NCBI GenBank assembly: GCA_905250075.1
Contig: CAJNOP010000135.1
Span: 62,001 to 126,000 of the forward strand
Source of the DNA: Rotaria sp. Silwood1
Lineage: Eukaryota; Rotifera; Eurotatoria; Philodinida; Philodinidae
DNA: 64,000 nucleotides
Direction: 5' to 3'
A model generated the notes under the pieces. That model saw nothing but the letters and a program-made list of their open reading frames with translations. It did no database searches and was not told the DNA's origin. Positions 1-12,512 of this stretch are shown in pieces. How positions within the stretch are numbered: the stretch's first letter is position 1; every line of letters begins with the position of its first letter. The translations under genes and the position numbers were made by a program.

Positions 1-695
1 CGACACACATCGATCCTCTCTGAAAAGAGACAGTTAATTCGTTAAACCGAAGAGAAATGTTCATATCTTACGCTTGCCGACAAGTCTAAGATCTCGATCG
101 GCACTATATCAAACATTGTCAAGCGCAAGGTCAAGTATATGGAAAGTTACGAACAAAATGAAAATTGAAGTAAGAAGTGGAATCTACGGGATAAATTCAG
201 TCAACAACTCGATCAAAAAGTATATGAATGGTTCATAGCACAACGTAGTAAGAACATTCCAGTTTCGGATCCAGTTCTACAAGAACGAGCCCAAAAATTC
301 CGTTGACAACTTGATGTAACGGCTGCCGACGACTTCAAGGCAAGCAACGGTTGATTAGAAAAGTTTCGCATACGCCATGGCATACAATACTGACCTATAT
401 GTTGAGAATCAACAGCAGTGAATCCTACAATTGTTGACGACTGGAAAAAAACGACTTCCATCGACAATCGACAACTATGATCCCAACAACATCTGCAATG
501 CCCATGAAACCGGCCTATTCTTCAAATCTCCACTCGATCGTTCGCTCGTCATGGCTAAGAAAGCTTGCAAATCCAGACCGACACCCTACTATGCCTGCAC
601 TATATACGTATAAAAGATCAGTTAATGCAAAATCTCCGTATAGTGAACACTTTGGAGGGTCCCGTTGGTGTTCACTATCGAGAGCTTTTACTGTA
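1..695 (+). pseudogene. decayed pogo/Tigger-type (CENP-B-like) transposase and right end of its transposon
   Basis: Seen: from about 205 to 400 one frame gives a CENP-B/Tc5-type DNA-binding segment (VYEWFIAQRSKNIPVSDP, then DFKASNG), broken by two TGA stops. Further on, in another frame near 440-560, comes the start of a DDE domain (IDNYDPNNICNAHETGLFFK). In the family this last motif normally reads N-A-D-E-T-G and its first Asp is catalytic; here it is His. Near the right end lies a short palindrome (GTGAACAC...GTGTTCAC, 640-680). The element appears to stop at ...TTTTACTG followed by TA (694-695), as expected for a pogo end next to a TA target. Stops, frameshifts and the lost Asp make it inactive. 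The left part is cut by the window edge. Confidence 0.75.
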
Positions 696-1550
696 TTTAG
701 TTGTTCTTGTTTTCCTATCATTCTAAATTGTTTGATAATTAATTATTAGTCACGTACTAGAATTAGTAATTCAACTAGTTGAAAAATAAGTATTTGAACG
801 TTGCCACAAACAAAAGAAAAGATTATCTAGTACTTGCTTAACAATTAACTTTTTAACTTGTTTTTTTTTAAATATTCAAGGAACAAATCAATTGGATACG
901 TTGTTGTTATAACAAATACATAAACTACTAATCATAAATATTTGCTTGAATGCAGAAGGAAAGCAATTTTTCTTGAATAATCAAGTAAAAACTGCAAAAT
1001 TTATGAATGTTATGTAGTCATTTCACATTCGCTCATAACAGGTCTGATGTCATACTGATTTTAAGAAAACGAAGAGTATCATATAAAATTCCTTAGACTT
1101 AAAAAAAATACTTAGAAGTACACATGGAATATAAGATGACATTATCAAAAGAAATGGCAATACGTTAGACCATATCGATGAAAAAACTTACAAAAAATTT
1201 TTTGTTTACTAGAAACATCTATAATAATGATAGTTACATATTAGAAATCAGAATTATTTTATTTAATCATATTAAGAATATTTCATTCAGATTCCATAAT
1301 CTATTTAAAGTTTAGGTTTTGACAATCTTTTCAAATCTCGTAAAATTCAAGAAAATTGATCATTTTCCTTTTGAACTCATCTCTAAATATCTGCTATTTT
1401 CAATTTGCAGAAAGTTTAGAAATATTGACTAAATATTTTAGATATCATTATTGCATTTTATATATAGTGCATTAAATAGAAGGAATATTTAAGAAAAAAT
1501 TGAAAATGGGTTGAGCTATAAAGATCACTTTCTCACATTAATTTTTTGTA
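696..1550. other. AT-rich intergenic DNA
   Basis: No supported gene. The stretch is AT-rich with short homopolymer runs and lies between a dead transposon and a decayed F-box/LRR-like gene. No repeat or RNA gene is evident. Confidence 0.6.
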
Positions 1551-1554
1551 TTTT

Positions 1555-2330
1555 ATAGGAAGATCTACATAGTTTAAAGTGTTTCTCATTAACAAGTTAT
1601 AATTTCATTTGGGATAACAATGATTTGGTTGTGATACTTCTCTGTCATATGACTCATCTGGAAAAGTTAACTTTGTATCTTCGTATTCGAAAGAAGGATC
1701 TATTTGACGATGATGCAAGTCCATATATTGATGGCACATATCTTCAGAATGAAATTCTTGTTCATATGTCTCAACTTCATGCATTCAACTTATATTTTAG
1801 TATATAAATTCTCATTAATAATTCAGTTTCTCGTATATCTTGTGATGATATTCAACAAACACTTACAAATATAAAATACGGATAAACAGCTTGTATTATA
1901 GATTATTTCGGTGTGATTGGAGCCATATGTCATGTTTAATCCTCTGAAAAATATCACGACTCACTTTCTATTTATTGTGTTTGATACTATAACTCACTTG
2001 TCTGCGTATGATATAGTTCCATTCGAACATGAATTCTTCATGCGAATTAGTCAAGCTTTTTCATCGCTCAAGTGTTTCTCTATAGAGAATGAACGAATGC
2101 AATATGGTAATTGTAATGATTATTCATCATATTCAGTTATTGAATTTACTCATCTAATATCACTTGATATCAGGCGCGTGCAAAGAAAAATTATATTGAG
2201 CAATTTCTGTTGGAAACAAAGACACATCTACGACGTTTAACTCACTTAAAAGTCAATTACCACGACCTAAAAACTAACAATGAACTTTACAAGAGATGCA
2301 ACGCGCCATAATTTTTCTAAAGTGAACCGA
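1555..2330 (+). pseudogene. decayed F-box/LRR-like protein, C-terminal part
   Basis: Seen: a frame at about 1558-1806 carries leucine-rich text (LHSLKCFSL, HMTHLEKLTLYLRIR, MSQLHAFNLYFS). A second frame at 1917-2240 continues in the same style (RISQAFSSLKCFSIEN, EFTHLISLDI). A +1/-1 slip near 2190-2220 then moves to another frame (EQFLLETKTHLRRLTHLKVNY) before stops. This order resembles the C-terminal half of the large F-box/LRR-like families of bdelloid rotifers, named here from general familiarity. No F-box is visible. The frame breaks and the lack of a start argue for a dead copy, although the break at 1807-1916 could be an intron. Confidence 0.55.
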
Positions 2331-2969
2331 TCAATTGTTGAAGAGTCAATAACTTTTTCAAAAAGTATTTATCAATATTTTCGTTTTTTGTAAATTAAAG
2401 TCTGTGTTGATAGGTTGAATAAAAATAAATGATTTAAAAACTCTTATATTCTTATAAGAAAACAAAAAATGAACAAGAAATATGAATTGATTTTAATTGA
2501 GTTTAGTAATATGTAAGAGACGCTAACATTAGAAAACTGTTCATATTGTTTCATCGGTTAATGTTCATAAGTGAAATGTTATACGTATTCGAACGATAAT
2601 TTATGACGATAGAAGTTTCAAGAGAAAACTGTTTTAACAGTTTTATGAAAATTATTGAAACTCAATAGTGAAAAATCACCAGAATATTATCTAATTATAT
2701 CTATATTCTGTATGTACGGACAACTATGAAGAGAATATTCTATTGTTCTGATTATATTAATTATAATTCAATTTTATAAAAAATAATTATTTGTTATTCA
2801 TAGTTTCTTATCAAACAAAGAAAAGAGCAAAAGAGTAGGATTAGAGGTGTCGCATAAGAATTAGCATTAACAGTTAATATTAATGCTTAGGTGTTAGCAT
2901 TAATTTAGCATTATTTTTAATACTTATATATATCCGCAGTATAAATTCTAGACCTCTAGCTTGACATAC
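2331..2969. other. AT-rich intergenic DNA
   Basis: No gene or clear repeat is supported. The sequence is strongly AT-rich, with a short local duplication around 2850-2920 built from the word TTAGCATTAA. Confidence 0.55.
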
Positions 2970-3181
2970 GACCTTTAACTTTTTAAGATCTGCCTTGGGA
3001 CACTTTTTGTAATTTTTAAAGGGCTGCTTACAGCAATCTTTGTAGCTTTTTAAGGGGTACTCGAGGCTAGTCTTTATAAATTTTCAAGGGATATCTAGGA
3101 GTAGTCTTTTGTAAGTTTTTAACAACTACATTTGGGTTCTCTTTGTAACTTTCTAAGGGTTACATGGGGCATTCTTTGTAT
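2970..3181. repeat. degenerate minisatellite, unit about 34 bp, six copies
   Basis: Six diverged tandem copies of a unit of about 33-35 bp can be read, each starting near TTTGTAACTTTTTAAGGG and followed by a variable G/C-rich half (for example GTACTCGAGG, GTTACATGGGG). The array ends directly before the telomere-like hairpin at 3189-3240. Confidence 0.7.
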
Positions 3182-3188
3182 TTTTTTT

Positions 3189-3240
3189 GGTTGTGGATGT
3201 AGTTGAGTATTTTTTTTCATCAACACTCACACTCACACCC
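3189..3240. repeat. telomere-like inverted pair no. 1 (short)
   Basis: A short G-rich arm (GGTTGTGGATGTAGTTGAG) is followed after about 14 bp by a C-rich arm (CACTCACACTCACACCC). The order is G-rich then C-rich, as in all other pairs of this window. Confidence 0.55.
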
Positions 3241-3787
3241 GTTAGGGACAAAAAGGATTTATCCTATCTGAATTTAATCTTGGTTGTTTGTAAAAATATT
3301 TGACTCATTATTTCTTGGATCCAATTTTAAAGAAGGATAGATGAAAAATAAATGAGAATCATCAATTAATGCTTTTTTCATATATTTTCTAATTAAGTCT
3401 TTCTTTTTGTGTTGATTATCACGTTTGTAACTGTTTCGTTGAGCTAAAATATTGTTTCTATAAGCACTAAAAAGTAACACATGATATCGTGCATTTATTA
3501 GAAAATCAACATGCTTTTATAACAATAGACATATGGACGCGAAATTTTTAGTTATCATATTTTATTGCAAATACTAAAACCTTTCAATTTCACCATAATT
3601 TCTCAGATGACCTAAAGAACGTCGGAGAAAAACTTTATACTTTCTTGTCTTTCTGCATATTACGTTTGATTTCATATAAGCACAAAAGATTTCTTGCGAT
3701 TTATGTCCACATGGCTCGTGGAAAACGAAAAGAAGATATTATAATCAAAAAGTTGAATACTAAATTATTTATTTATATAGAACAAAA

Positions 3788-3905
3788 GGGTGGGGTGTGA
3801 GTGAGTATGGGTGTGGGGCGTGTGTGTGAATTTGGAGCGCCAGTGCAAGTCTATCTTCTATTTACGCACATTCGCACACTTACACTCACACCGACACCCA
3901 CATCC
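3788..3905. repeat. telomere-like inverted pair no. 2
   Basis: G-rich arm 3788-3830 (degenerate TGTGGG/TGAGTG units), spacer of about 33 bp, C-rich arm 3864-3905 ending ACACCCACATCC. The inner edge of the right arm (TTTACGCACATTCG) resembles that of the pair at 58510 (TTTACACACATCG), suggesting a shared origin. It lies about 100 bp beyond the 3' end of the LRR gene. Confidence 0.75.
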
Positions 3906-4002
3906 TTCTCTTCACAAGTATCTACACGTTCACACTTCAACAATTATACGCTGTATGTATGTTTTATTAAAAGAACTGTGTTCAATCTATTTGAGTTGCA
4001 TA

Positions 4003-4758
4003 TTACAAAAACAATGAGAAATCTGTCTTCAAGCTTGCTGCATTTTGCAATTGCACTTTGCTTGATGAGGACAGACTGCAACATTCAAGTATTACACTTT
4101 TCAATGACTGGTTATGTTGCAACATATGGATGATACAATGGACACTTGAGTCGCCTATTAAAGAGTTGTCATTTAGGTACAATGTTTGCAGGCTTGCATT
4201 GTGACACGCCAGAGTGTTGGTCAGTTGTTTGACTCCTTGATAACTGATTTGATTGCAGTCCAGTCCTAATAATGTTAGCTTTGTATTTTTCTTAAGCATT
4301 TCACAGAGGCATTCCACTCCACTATCTGTGATACCATTCGCACGTAAACCTAAATCCGATAGGGATGAGTTGTTCAAAGCTAGTACTTCCGCTAAGTAAC
4401 GAACGCCACTGTCGGTCAAGGGATTGCCTCTTAGATGTAGTTTTTCCAACGATGTATTTCCATTTAGTGCATTAGCAAGAATCTCAGCTCCTTGTGATGT
4501 TATTTGATTATCATTCAGCCAAACACCTATACATTGCTTTTCTATTATTCCTTTCTGGACTACGATCTCCATGTCTTGATCTGTAAGATCCATGTAACCT
4601 AAATCTATGTACGATCGGCCTTCATAATTGGCAATACGTCCTTCAAGCCTTGGATTACGATATGTCTTAGTTGACGGCAGTATTGGGTTCTGCGTTTCAA
4701 CACCTACGAAAGAGATGAGAAATGGATGTTCATATTTCTGTTCGAAAAATTTATGCAA
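4003..4758 (-). CDS. leucine-rich repeat protein (RNase-inhibitor/NLRC3-like repeats)
   Basis: An open frame of 251 codons. From about residue 50 it carries five or six LRRs of the RNase-inhibitor type, 28 residues apart, with cores such as LEKLHLRGNPLTDSGV, LSDLGLRANGITDSGV and LTLLGLDCNQISYQGV. Repeats of this type form a horseshoe used for protein binding; no enzymatic or NACHT domain is present, so the partner is unknown. The start is uncertain. An ATG exists at 4758, but a good splice acceptor (TCTCTTTCGTAG) lies at 4704-4706 just before codons GVETQNP, so the first 18 codons may be intron and the true start may be in an upstream exon. No signal peptide is seen. The family call is firm; the function is not known. 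Confidence 0.8.
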   Translation of the reverse strand: MHKFFEQKYEHPFLISFVGVETQNPILPSTKTYRNPRLEGRIANYEGRSYIDLGYMDLTDQDMEIVVQKGIIEKQCIGVWLNDNQITSQGAEILANALNGNTSLEKLHLRGNPLTDSGVRYLAEVLALNNSSLSDLGLRANGITDSGVECLCEMLKKNTKLTLLGLDCNQISYQGVKQLTNTLACHNASLQTLYLNDNSLIGDSSVHCIIHMLQHNQSLKSVILECCSLSSSSKVQLQNAASLKTDFSLFL

Positions 4759-4759
4759 A

Positions 4760-6248
4760 ACTGTTTACTGATGTCGATACTAATTTAGACTATCGTTCTT
4801 TTAACGTGAACATCCATGATACATTCATCAAATTCAATCTCTGGTATGTTTCAACGAAAAATGTTTCCTAGTAGCTTTGAAGATCTTGATATTTTCATTC
4901 AAAATTCAAACTATCAGATGACGTGGAATTTTTCACGAAGCTTAAACCTCTATCGATTTCAACAAATCTTTTGTAGACCCAAACGAAAAATCTATTGCTA
5001 TTTTCCAGAAAATGCTAGAATATTTGCAACGCTATAACCGTTTGGTTTTGTTACATTCTCTTTTGTCAGAAAAAAACATGAAAAACTATATGTACACACT
5101 ATCTAGGTGCATTCTAACAGTTTGCGTTAGGTCATAACAAATCAAATTAATTAAAATGAGATGCTTCTTATTCTCAAACGTCCTTTGCAACGTCAAAGTA
5201 AACATGACCGTGTTTAAAACTTGGACTCAAATTGTAACAATCAAGAAATATTCACTAAGATCCTCAACTTTAGAGAATCTGAAAACTTTTTTTTCCTTTT
5301 CTCTTGTACAGAATCTTATATTGATTCTTGATAGATCCTTCAAGGTTTTATTTTTCGATTTTCTCTCCATTTTTGATTGTATTTAGTGACCTATTAACTT
5401 CCTACTGGTGCGGTTTCAGTCACAAAGACCTTAGAAAATCAACCTCTTGTTTTTAAAATGATAGTATAGCATTACATGATCATCGTCAGAAGCAGTAACC
5501 CTTTCCAAGTCTTTAACAACTTGGTACAACGATCAATCAACAAGAAACCAAGATCCTTCTCATGAGCTACAGAGCAGAGGTGGATCTTTTCGAGCTTCTG
5601 TCTATATTAGCTATATGAATCATTTTCCTGATTATACAGCTACTGATCTTCTAACACATTTGGATGTGAGTGTGGGTGAGGTGAGAGTATAGTTGTGGGT
5701 ACTTGTATGGGACAATAAAAACGCCGATATCCACTTTTGATGAAACCTGAGATAAATGACATATTCTTGTCTTTCGTTTGTAACTTTAAAACTGACCATT
5801 AACTTAATAACATAGTATGTATTTCTTAAGAAAAAGCTTTTACATAGGTCCAAAAAAATTGTTGTCTCAGACATTAATAGCATCATGTTACTTTGCAATT
5901 CTATAAATAACAAATTGATAGCCTCCATCCGCTTATTTGGTCATCGAAGAAGCACAAGTTTTTAGAAAAAGAAAAATTCGAGCAGAAAAACAATCCATGA
6001 AAATTCTTAATTTGTATAAGACACTTGCAAAGACATTAACGGTTACAGAATCTAGTTAAGCAAAGAACGGAAAAGTGAAGATATCACATACTTAAGCAGC
6101 ATGTAGAAAATTTATTTTCAAAATGAAAAGAAAATAACTTTCGAATCATATTTAAGAAAGATTTTTATAAATTGATTCTCAATTTTTCAAGATTTGTATT
6201 GATTCTACCTGTAAGAAACCAGATTCTGCCAAGAAAAGCTCAATAAAG
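4760..6248. other. intergenic DNA with a lone telomere-like G tract
   Basis: No supported gene. At 5661-5700 there is a G-rich tract (TGGATGTGAGTGTGGGTGAGG and onward) like the left arm of the telomere-like pairs, without a clear C-rich partner. Small open frames here lack recognisable features. Confidence 0.5.
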
Positions 6249-6359
6249 GATTCAATATTCGTAGTCAGAATTGTAATGAAAAAATGTCACGAGTATGGGA
6301 AAGAATTCAATTTGTGTATCATTGATCTACAAAACACATATGACATAGTGAACTGGTGA
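6249..6359 (+). pseudogene. LINE-type reverse transcriptase fragment
   Basis: A 36-codon stretch reads DSIFVVRIVMKKCHEYGKEF then NLCIIDLQNTYDIVNW and a TGA. In LINE reverse transcriptases the segment after the fingers reads like F-x-D-L-x-K-A-Y-D-x-V-N, and its Asp belongs to the catalytic centre; here D-L-Q-N-T-Y-D-I-V-N fits that site. Weak in-frame resemblance extends about 30 bp upstream. No other part of a LINE is visible, so this is a dead scrap. Confidence 0.6.
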
Positions 6360-9300
6360 CTGTCTTGATCAATGTACCAAACTAAGGACTTACTGACGTG
6401 AGCTGTCGGTGAATGAAAGTTAGCTTTCATCATACATAACTAAGTATGCGTGGGTTTGAATGATTGCTTTTTCTTCGTTCACCCATACACTCGAATTCCT
6501 TAAAATAAATGTTGCTTCTAAAAATCTTGTTACATGAGATTCTGAATACTAGCAAAAAGTAGATTCAACATCCACATCTACAGTCGTGTACTCGCACTAA
6601 TAAGAAAAAAAACCAGTTTGAAGTCGTTCTCAACCACGCGGATGTGTTCCCAACTATCTTGAGGGGGTCTAAATATATTGTTTCTTTCTGCTTCTTTTAT
6701 ATTACTGTGAATATCCATTGATTCTGTCGATCTTTATGGGTTGTCAGGGAATCGAGAAGTTTCAGAACTTGTGAGAGACTGATAATTTTATTTTTAATAG
6801 GTCTTGTATATATCGAGGATTCCATGATTCATCAAAATCCGTCTTTTTCTCTCTAGCTAGTACAACTGGTAGCTGGTGGGATATGAGTGTTGGAGGAACG
6901 TGCATGTGTGACGTGCGCCTTCTGAGTACTAAAACCCACAGTGATACCGAAATTCCATATACTAACTCAAAGAAATGTTTCTTATTTTACATAGAAGTTA
7001 CGAATCAACTGAATGTCATTCTTTAAACTTTGCCCAAGTTCAATTACAATGCTTTGCCTATGACTAACTGTCAAAGTACAGTATATATAGCGAAAATATC
7101 CCTCAATTATTCAATATGACGTACTGTTATTAATTGAGCCGTTTAAAATAGTTCTTTCTCTTTTACATGTTAGAGTAATAATAATTTTTATTAATATTGC
7201 TGAACAGAATCCTTAGTGTTTCATAAACAGAAAAGTGAATTTAAGAGAAATCGAACCTTTTTCTTTATAGTAAAAACCTATTTATTATATGAAAAATTTT
7301 TCGTCTCTAACATTCATTTTTCTTATAAGTAAATGATGATTACCCATGTGAAGATCAGATGAAAAATACGTCTGTTCCAACGCGAATTTGTTATAAACCG
7401 CGTCCAGTCGTGGTTTTATATGGAACGCGTTTACACGTGGTTCTAATATGTTTTCAAAGGTGTCAGGACGCGTTCTGGTTTGAAACCACGCCTCTAGTGG
7501 ACCAGTTTTTTGCGTCTAGACGCAACCATTGTTCGATCAGAATACAACAATGAACGATATCGTGTATGAAGAATTAGAATAGGTCTAGTTTTCGTACTAG
7601 ATTCATAAGAAAATCCTTTCGATTCCTAGGGAGCTTCTGTTGTAATTTCTCGAGAAGTTCTTAAGCAACTCCTTGAGATTTCCTTTACGAAGATGAGAAA
7701 AAATCGTCAGCTTAGATACTTCAATCAAGATATAGTCTCATGATTAATTGCTCTGATGAATCACAGGTTTTGTATGATTTTAAGGATAAAGAAGCTTCCA
7801 CTGAGTCTTAAAAGGTAAGCTAGTGATGATACTTTATTTAGTCTATAGTAAATAAAACAAGTTCTCAGAAAATAATTCTATATAAACTTTCATTATCGAG
7901 GAAATGATCCAAAGCCTTTTATATCAAAACATATATCTTTGGGTTGACATTTTACCTTTTAAACACATACTAATTCAATTTCTTTCTACGTAAAGTAATA
8001 AATAATAGTGTTTGACATAGTTTATATCTGGTTTACTAGCGTCACTTTATGAAGCTATAGAAATGTATGGAAATTTAAAAGTAAGATTATATATAGGATT
8101 TTCCTAAACATAAAAGAAATTATTTTTCGTTAAGAGAAGTTCTTGGAAAATTCAACTGGTTAAAACAAAACCAATTGAATCATAAACTATTTGTCTCAAT
8201 AAGAACGAGTAATGACTAATATATGCATCATATTGAAATTATTTCAGATCAACTAGAAAACAAATAGCAATCAATTGTTGAATGAATTTCTTATTATGTT
8301 GTATAATGCTGCACAAATTTTTTTTGGACAACCTTTCAAAATTGAGTTATGATTATTTCCACAATTATTCAACAGGACTCAAATCCTTATAAATAGAGAA
8401 AGCAAAACACGAAGTCCATTTAGATAACGAAAACTTTCTAAAAGTAAAATATCTACGAAGTGAAATGTTTATTTTATGACAGACAACTAACAATGTTCCT
8501 GTGAACTATTTATCATTGTTATATGATGAGTATTTTTCCTTCTCGAATATCATATTCGAAAGTTCATATGACGTTGCAAGTTTTTTCAAAAACACTCTCA
8601 AAATCGAAAAAGATTTTCTGGAAAACTTGAAATCATTTGCTATCTGATGCAGCATCAGATGCTCTTTAGAATATGATATTTGGAAAGAAAATCAATAGCT
8701 ATTTTACTTTTAAAAAGGCTTGGTTATCACAACAGAGTTCGTGTTTTGCTTTCTCCATTAATGTGGTTTCATTTCCTTTAAAGAATTATGGAAAAAAATA
8801 ACTCAATTTAAAAGATCCTCCGAAAATATCGTCCAATATCGGTCACTAGCTAAAGTTATGGTAGATTTATTTGTTACAGACTGTTAGTCATTGTCAAGTC
8901 TAGTTTTTCTGATCGTTTCTAGCTCACAGTCAGGAACTGTGATCGACATCTTTAATATTCAAAGTTTGCATGTGTTCAGACATGGCTTTGGTTTTTTCAG
9001 TTTCCATACTTCTTCTCAATCGTTTTTTTCTACGATTATTTTTTCATATCTAACATATTTTTATAATATTTACAATTCATACGCAGATTTTGAAAGAACA
9101 AAAACCCAAGAGTTCACTTTGTTTTCAATACCAATTATAACCTATATAATTCTAGCTATTTTTAGAAAGCTGATAGATAATCCTTTCACTCTTCTTATTT
9201 TAAATATAATAATGTTGTAGATGACTTTATTAGTTCGAAATAAAACACAAGATTGAGATCGCTAACTATTATTCTCATTTAAAAACTGTAAAAATCTTAC

Positions 9301-9500
9301 AAGAAATAATGTCACAAGTATTGGTAATTTAATCATCCAAGAAATCTTTCTACACATTCTATTATGCTTGAAAATTCGTTTTGTAATACAGACTGCGTAA
9401 GAGTCAGTTTCTAAACTAAGCATATATCTAATAAGAAAAGCAAGAAAATTTTCTTATGAACTGTAAACAGTAATGAAAATCAAAAATTTTAAACTTTTAT
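6360..9500. other. intergenic DNA with an ACGCG-rich block
   Basis: No supported gene over about 3 kb. At 7370-7535 a block is unusually rich in CG for this AT-rich window, with repeated AACGCG/GGACGCG words. Its 15-mer GAACGCGTTTACACG (7423-7437) recurs inverted at 22396-22410. An open frame at 8891-9220 is hydrophobic and of low complexity and has no recognisable family; it is not called as a gene. Confidence 0.5.
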
Positions 9501-9510
9501 TGTTTTATAG

Positions 9511-10689
9511 CTATTCAAAAAACAGATTACGACCTCTGAACTTTGCCATGGGCGTGAAGTATCTATCCAGATAGTTATATATTTTCTGAAAGATAATATA
9601 TATAATGTAATTAATCTTTTGTTTTGATCATAGAAAGAATGAATATGCAAATATTAGGAATCATTAGGGTCTAGATATGTTTAGGGAAGGAAGAAACTCA
9701 CCTTCATCCCGACATCTGGCGATGATGCACGCTCTATGAAATGCCTCTTCCATCTCTGCGAACAGATTTCTTTTAGCATCAATACTCAAAGACTATTTTA
9801 AAACAAACACAAAGGATCCTAAAAAACAGCCTTCACATGTATCTAACTGCGCTTTTTCTATAAACTTTCTTCTAGGATAACCATTATTATTCAAGTGAAC
9901 TAGAAATTAAAAACGAAGTTCGCAGTACACTTGATTTTGAAAGGATTCAATTTATACTATAAAAAAAAGCGTAGAATAATGATCTCTATGAAATTTTCAT
10001 GAATCCTTTTAAGGGTCTATTGTTCTTTGCTTTTTTTCGTGCACATCAATCAAGTCTTAACACAAATGGCTTATTTACACATCTTTGATTTATAAAAATT
10101 TTCATTTACTTTCCTCCAACTATTTAATTACATGGAACATAAGTATTACGAATAATTGATCTGATTCTTTCGAAAATCCTTTATTATTACGATTCTCACA
10201 GAACTTTTAGAGTTTGATTGATCTTCTTTGTTACAAGTCCACTTTTTTTTGGTGCACTCAAATATTATTTGTTTGTTTTGGATGGCGCTAACGCTTGCTA
10301 AGTAAATTAAACATTTCAGGAACATAATAGAAGATCTCTAATAGGTTGTAGACGTCAAGACAGTACAGAAGACTCCAAATCTTATAATCCATCGATGGTT
10401 TTAATCCTTAGGAGAATTTCGCTGATACTTTTGCACAAAAATATTCAACATGAAATATGTTTCTGTCTGGACGCTATTATTTTCTGCTTGATTTAGTCCT
10501 AACACAAATACAAAAGTTAAACAAAAAAAGTTTTTAAATCTAACTCATTTTCTCATAATCGAGTACACTAATATCCAGGCCATTGCAATGACAAAGTCAT
10601 AGAATGGTCTGTGTATGTTCGAGTCATACAAATAAATTAAATGCACTTACTTGGAGAGGGACAACGAGCAGGTATCACCGATGACGAAT
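9511..10689 (-). CDS. possible small multi-exon gene, unknown function
   Basis: Three short, relatively GC-rich segments on the minus strand have good splice-site edges. They are 10651-10689 (acceptor TTTTTGCAG, donor GTAAGT), about 9702-9771 or longer (donor GTGAGT at 9696-9701), and 9511-9585 (acceptor TCTTTCAG, ending in TAG). The last segment reads KIYNYLDRYFTP then MAKFRGRNLFFE before the stop. It joins in phase 0 to the frame of the middle segment that ends SSPDVGMK. The first junction is not settled because more than one acceptor is possible. No family is recognised, the start is not found, and the fold-back transposon at 10715 lies just upstream. It could be a gene remnant or a chance arrangement. 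Confidence 0.3.
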
Positions 10690-10705
10690 CTGCAAAAATA
10701 AGAAG

Positions 10706-11411
10706 GACAGATATACGTAGGTAAAGTTGGCATCATATTCGAGTTTTTTTCGTCCGAATTAGTTTTTCGACTTAGGTTGGCTCTCTACTTGGTTGGGTTA
10801 TATGCAGAATTTAATTCTGCATCGAATGGTGCCGCTTTCGACTGGGGTCATCGAGCAAAAAACTCACTTATACTCGAAATACTGACTTTTTTGCGAACTT
10901 TTACAAAAGTATTTCGCGTTCCGATTTGCTTTCTCACTTGGGTTGGCTCTACAAATGGTTGGGTTGAGTTTAGAATTAAATTCTGCGTCGAAGGATACCA
11001 ATTTCGACTAGGGTCATCGAGCAAAAACATTAGATGGCAGTAGCAGTGGCAGGTCGAAATTTCTGGTCCTCGTTCACTCTCACCTGTCGATTTTGCCTGG
11101 CAACTCTAGTCGAAATTGGTATCATTCGACGCAGAATTTAATTCTAAACTCAACCCAACCATTTGTAGAGCCAACCCAAGTGAGAAAGCGAATCGGGACG
11201 CGAAATACTTTTGGAAAAGTTCCCAAAAAAGTCAGTATGTCGAAGCTAAGTGAGTTTTTTGCTCGATGACCCCAATCGAAAGTGCCACTATTCGATGCAA
11301 AATTAAATTATGCATATAACCCAACCAAGTAGAGAGCCAACCCAAGTCAAAAAACGAATCCGGACGCAAAAAACTCGAATATGGTGCTAACTTTATCTAC
11401 GTGACAGATAT
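10706..11411. mobile_element. fold-back (Mutator-like?) non-autonomous transposon with 9-bp target duplication
   Basis: An element of 688 bp (10715-11402) is almost wholly an inverted repeat: the left end ACGTAGGTAAAGTTGGC matches the inverted right end ACGTAGATAAAGTTAGC, and arms of about 330 bp pair around 11060. It is flanked by identical 9-mers GACAGATAT at 10706-10714 and 11403-11411. Each arm contains two direct copies of a module of about 95 bp beginning near ACTTGGGTTGGCTCT and ending CATCGAGCAAAAA, so four copies in all. Long arms and a 9-bp duplication suit Mutator-like (MULE) fold-back elements. No transposase is encoded. Confidence 0.8.
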
Positions 11412-12512
11412 AAGCAAGTTGAAAATGTTTATTTTATTTTTCCGAACTGATTCAAATGTGAGACTGAACTATCTGTTTATAAGTGGCCGATAAACATAAA
11501 TTGAGCACATTTTAATCAAAGTTCTGGAATGCCGATTATGCAAGAATGAAAATTTTAAATATACATTGCTATAGAAATATTGATCAGAGATAACATTTAG
11601 ACTAAGAAAAACAATCAGTAACCATGGATAAGTCGGTTACTCGTTATTTTTTGGGAAATAGGGTTTTAAATCAATGTTAAACTATGTAAAAAGAAAAGTG
11701 ATAGTCATATGGGAAAGGTCTTTTGACACTATAACAAAGTTCGATGAATATAGTGAGAGCCATCAATTACGATTCAACTGGTCTCATTGTCTGGCTCACT
11801 TTATTACTCCATAAATCGTACTGACTAGTTTTCGAAAAATATTGTGTAATTTGGAATTCTAACGTTGTACCTTTGAAGATTTATCTCGTTTTCCAATTTT
11901 TCTTGATGAAGCTGTCTAGTACACTCTATTTAAAGAGTGTTTTTATTGTAAAAGAATTTCTGAGAAAAAAAAGTATCTTCAAAATACCAACAATATGTAT
12001 TAGTTCTTGACTGAAATGTTAAAAAACGATTTCGAGTTGAATAATTACCTAAACATTGTTCCCTGACTGCTAATAGAAACTGATCCAAATCTTATCAGAG
12101 TGTCATGACACTGTATCTGAGCATAACCTGTAACTTCAAGAAATCCTAATTGTTATTGTTATTTAGCGTTAGCTTTTAAACATATTCGACTAGTTTCGTG
12201 ATAGACTGTTGATTACTGAGAATGTGGAACTAGTTCATAGACTGTAATGTCAACTCTGATATGGTTATTCGATTGATTTCATTAGCTTATACTGACTTCA
12301 AATCAAAGAATAATAGCCGATTTATATTGAACTGCTAATATAATGGAATCGAATTGAATAGGTTTACATCAAGATTTTCCGATTCGTCTCGAACTTGAGA
12401 CAGTGTTCACATAGTTTCTTAAAATACAAGTGATATTAGAGCATACTAAACATTTTATGAGGTTTCAATGTCTTAGAAATCAGAAAGAGAAACTCAAGAA
12501 CAAATGTCTTCA
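11412..12512. other. AT-rich intergenic DNA
   Basis: No gene, RNA or repeat could be supported between the fold-back element and the 3' end of the caspase-like gene. Confidence 0.55.

Noticed and set aside
8891-9220. 109-codon hydrophobic open frame
   Set aside because: Composition-driven (T-rich strand), no recognisable motif.
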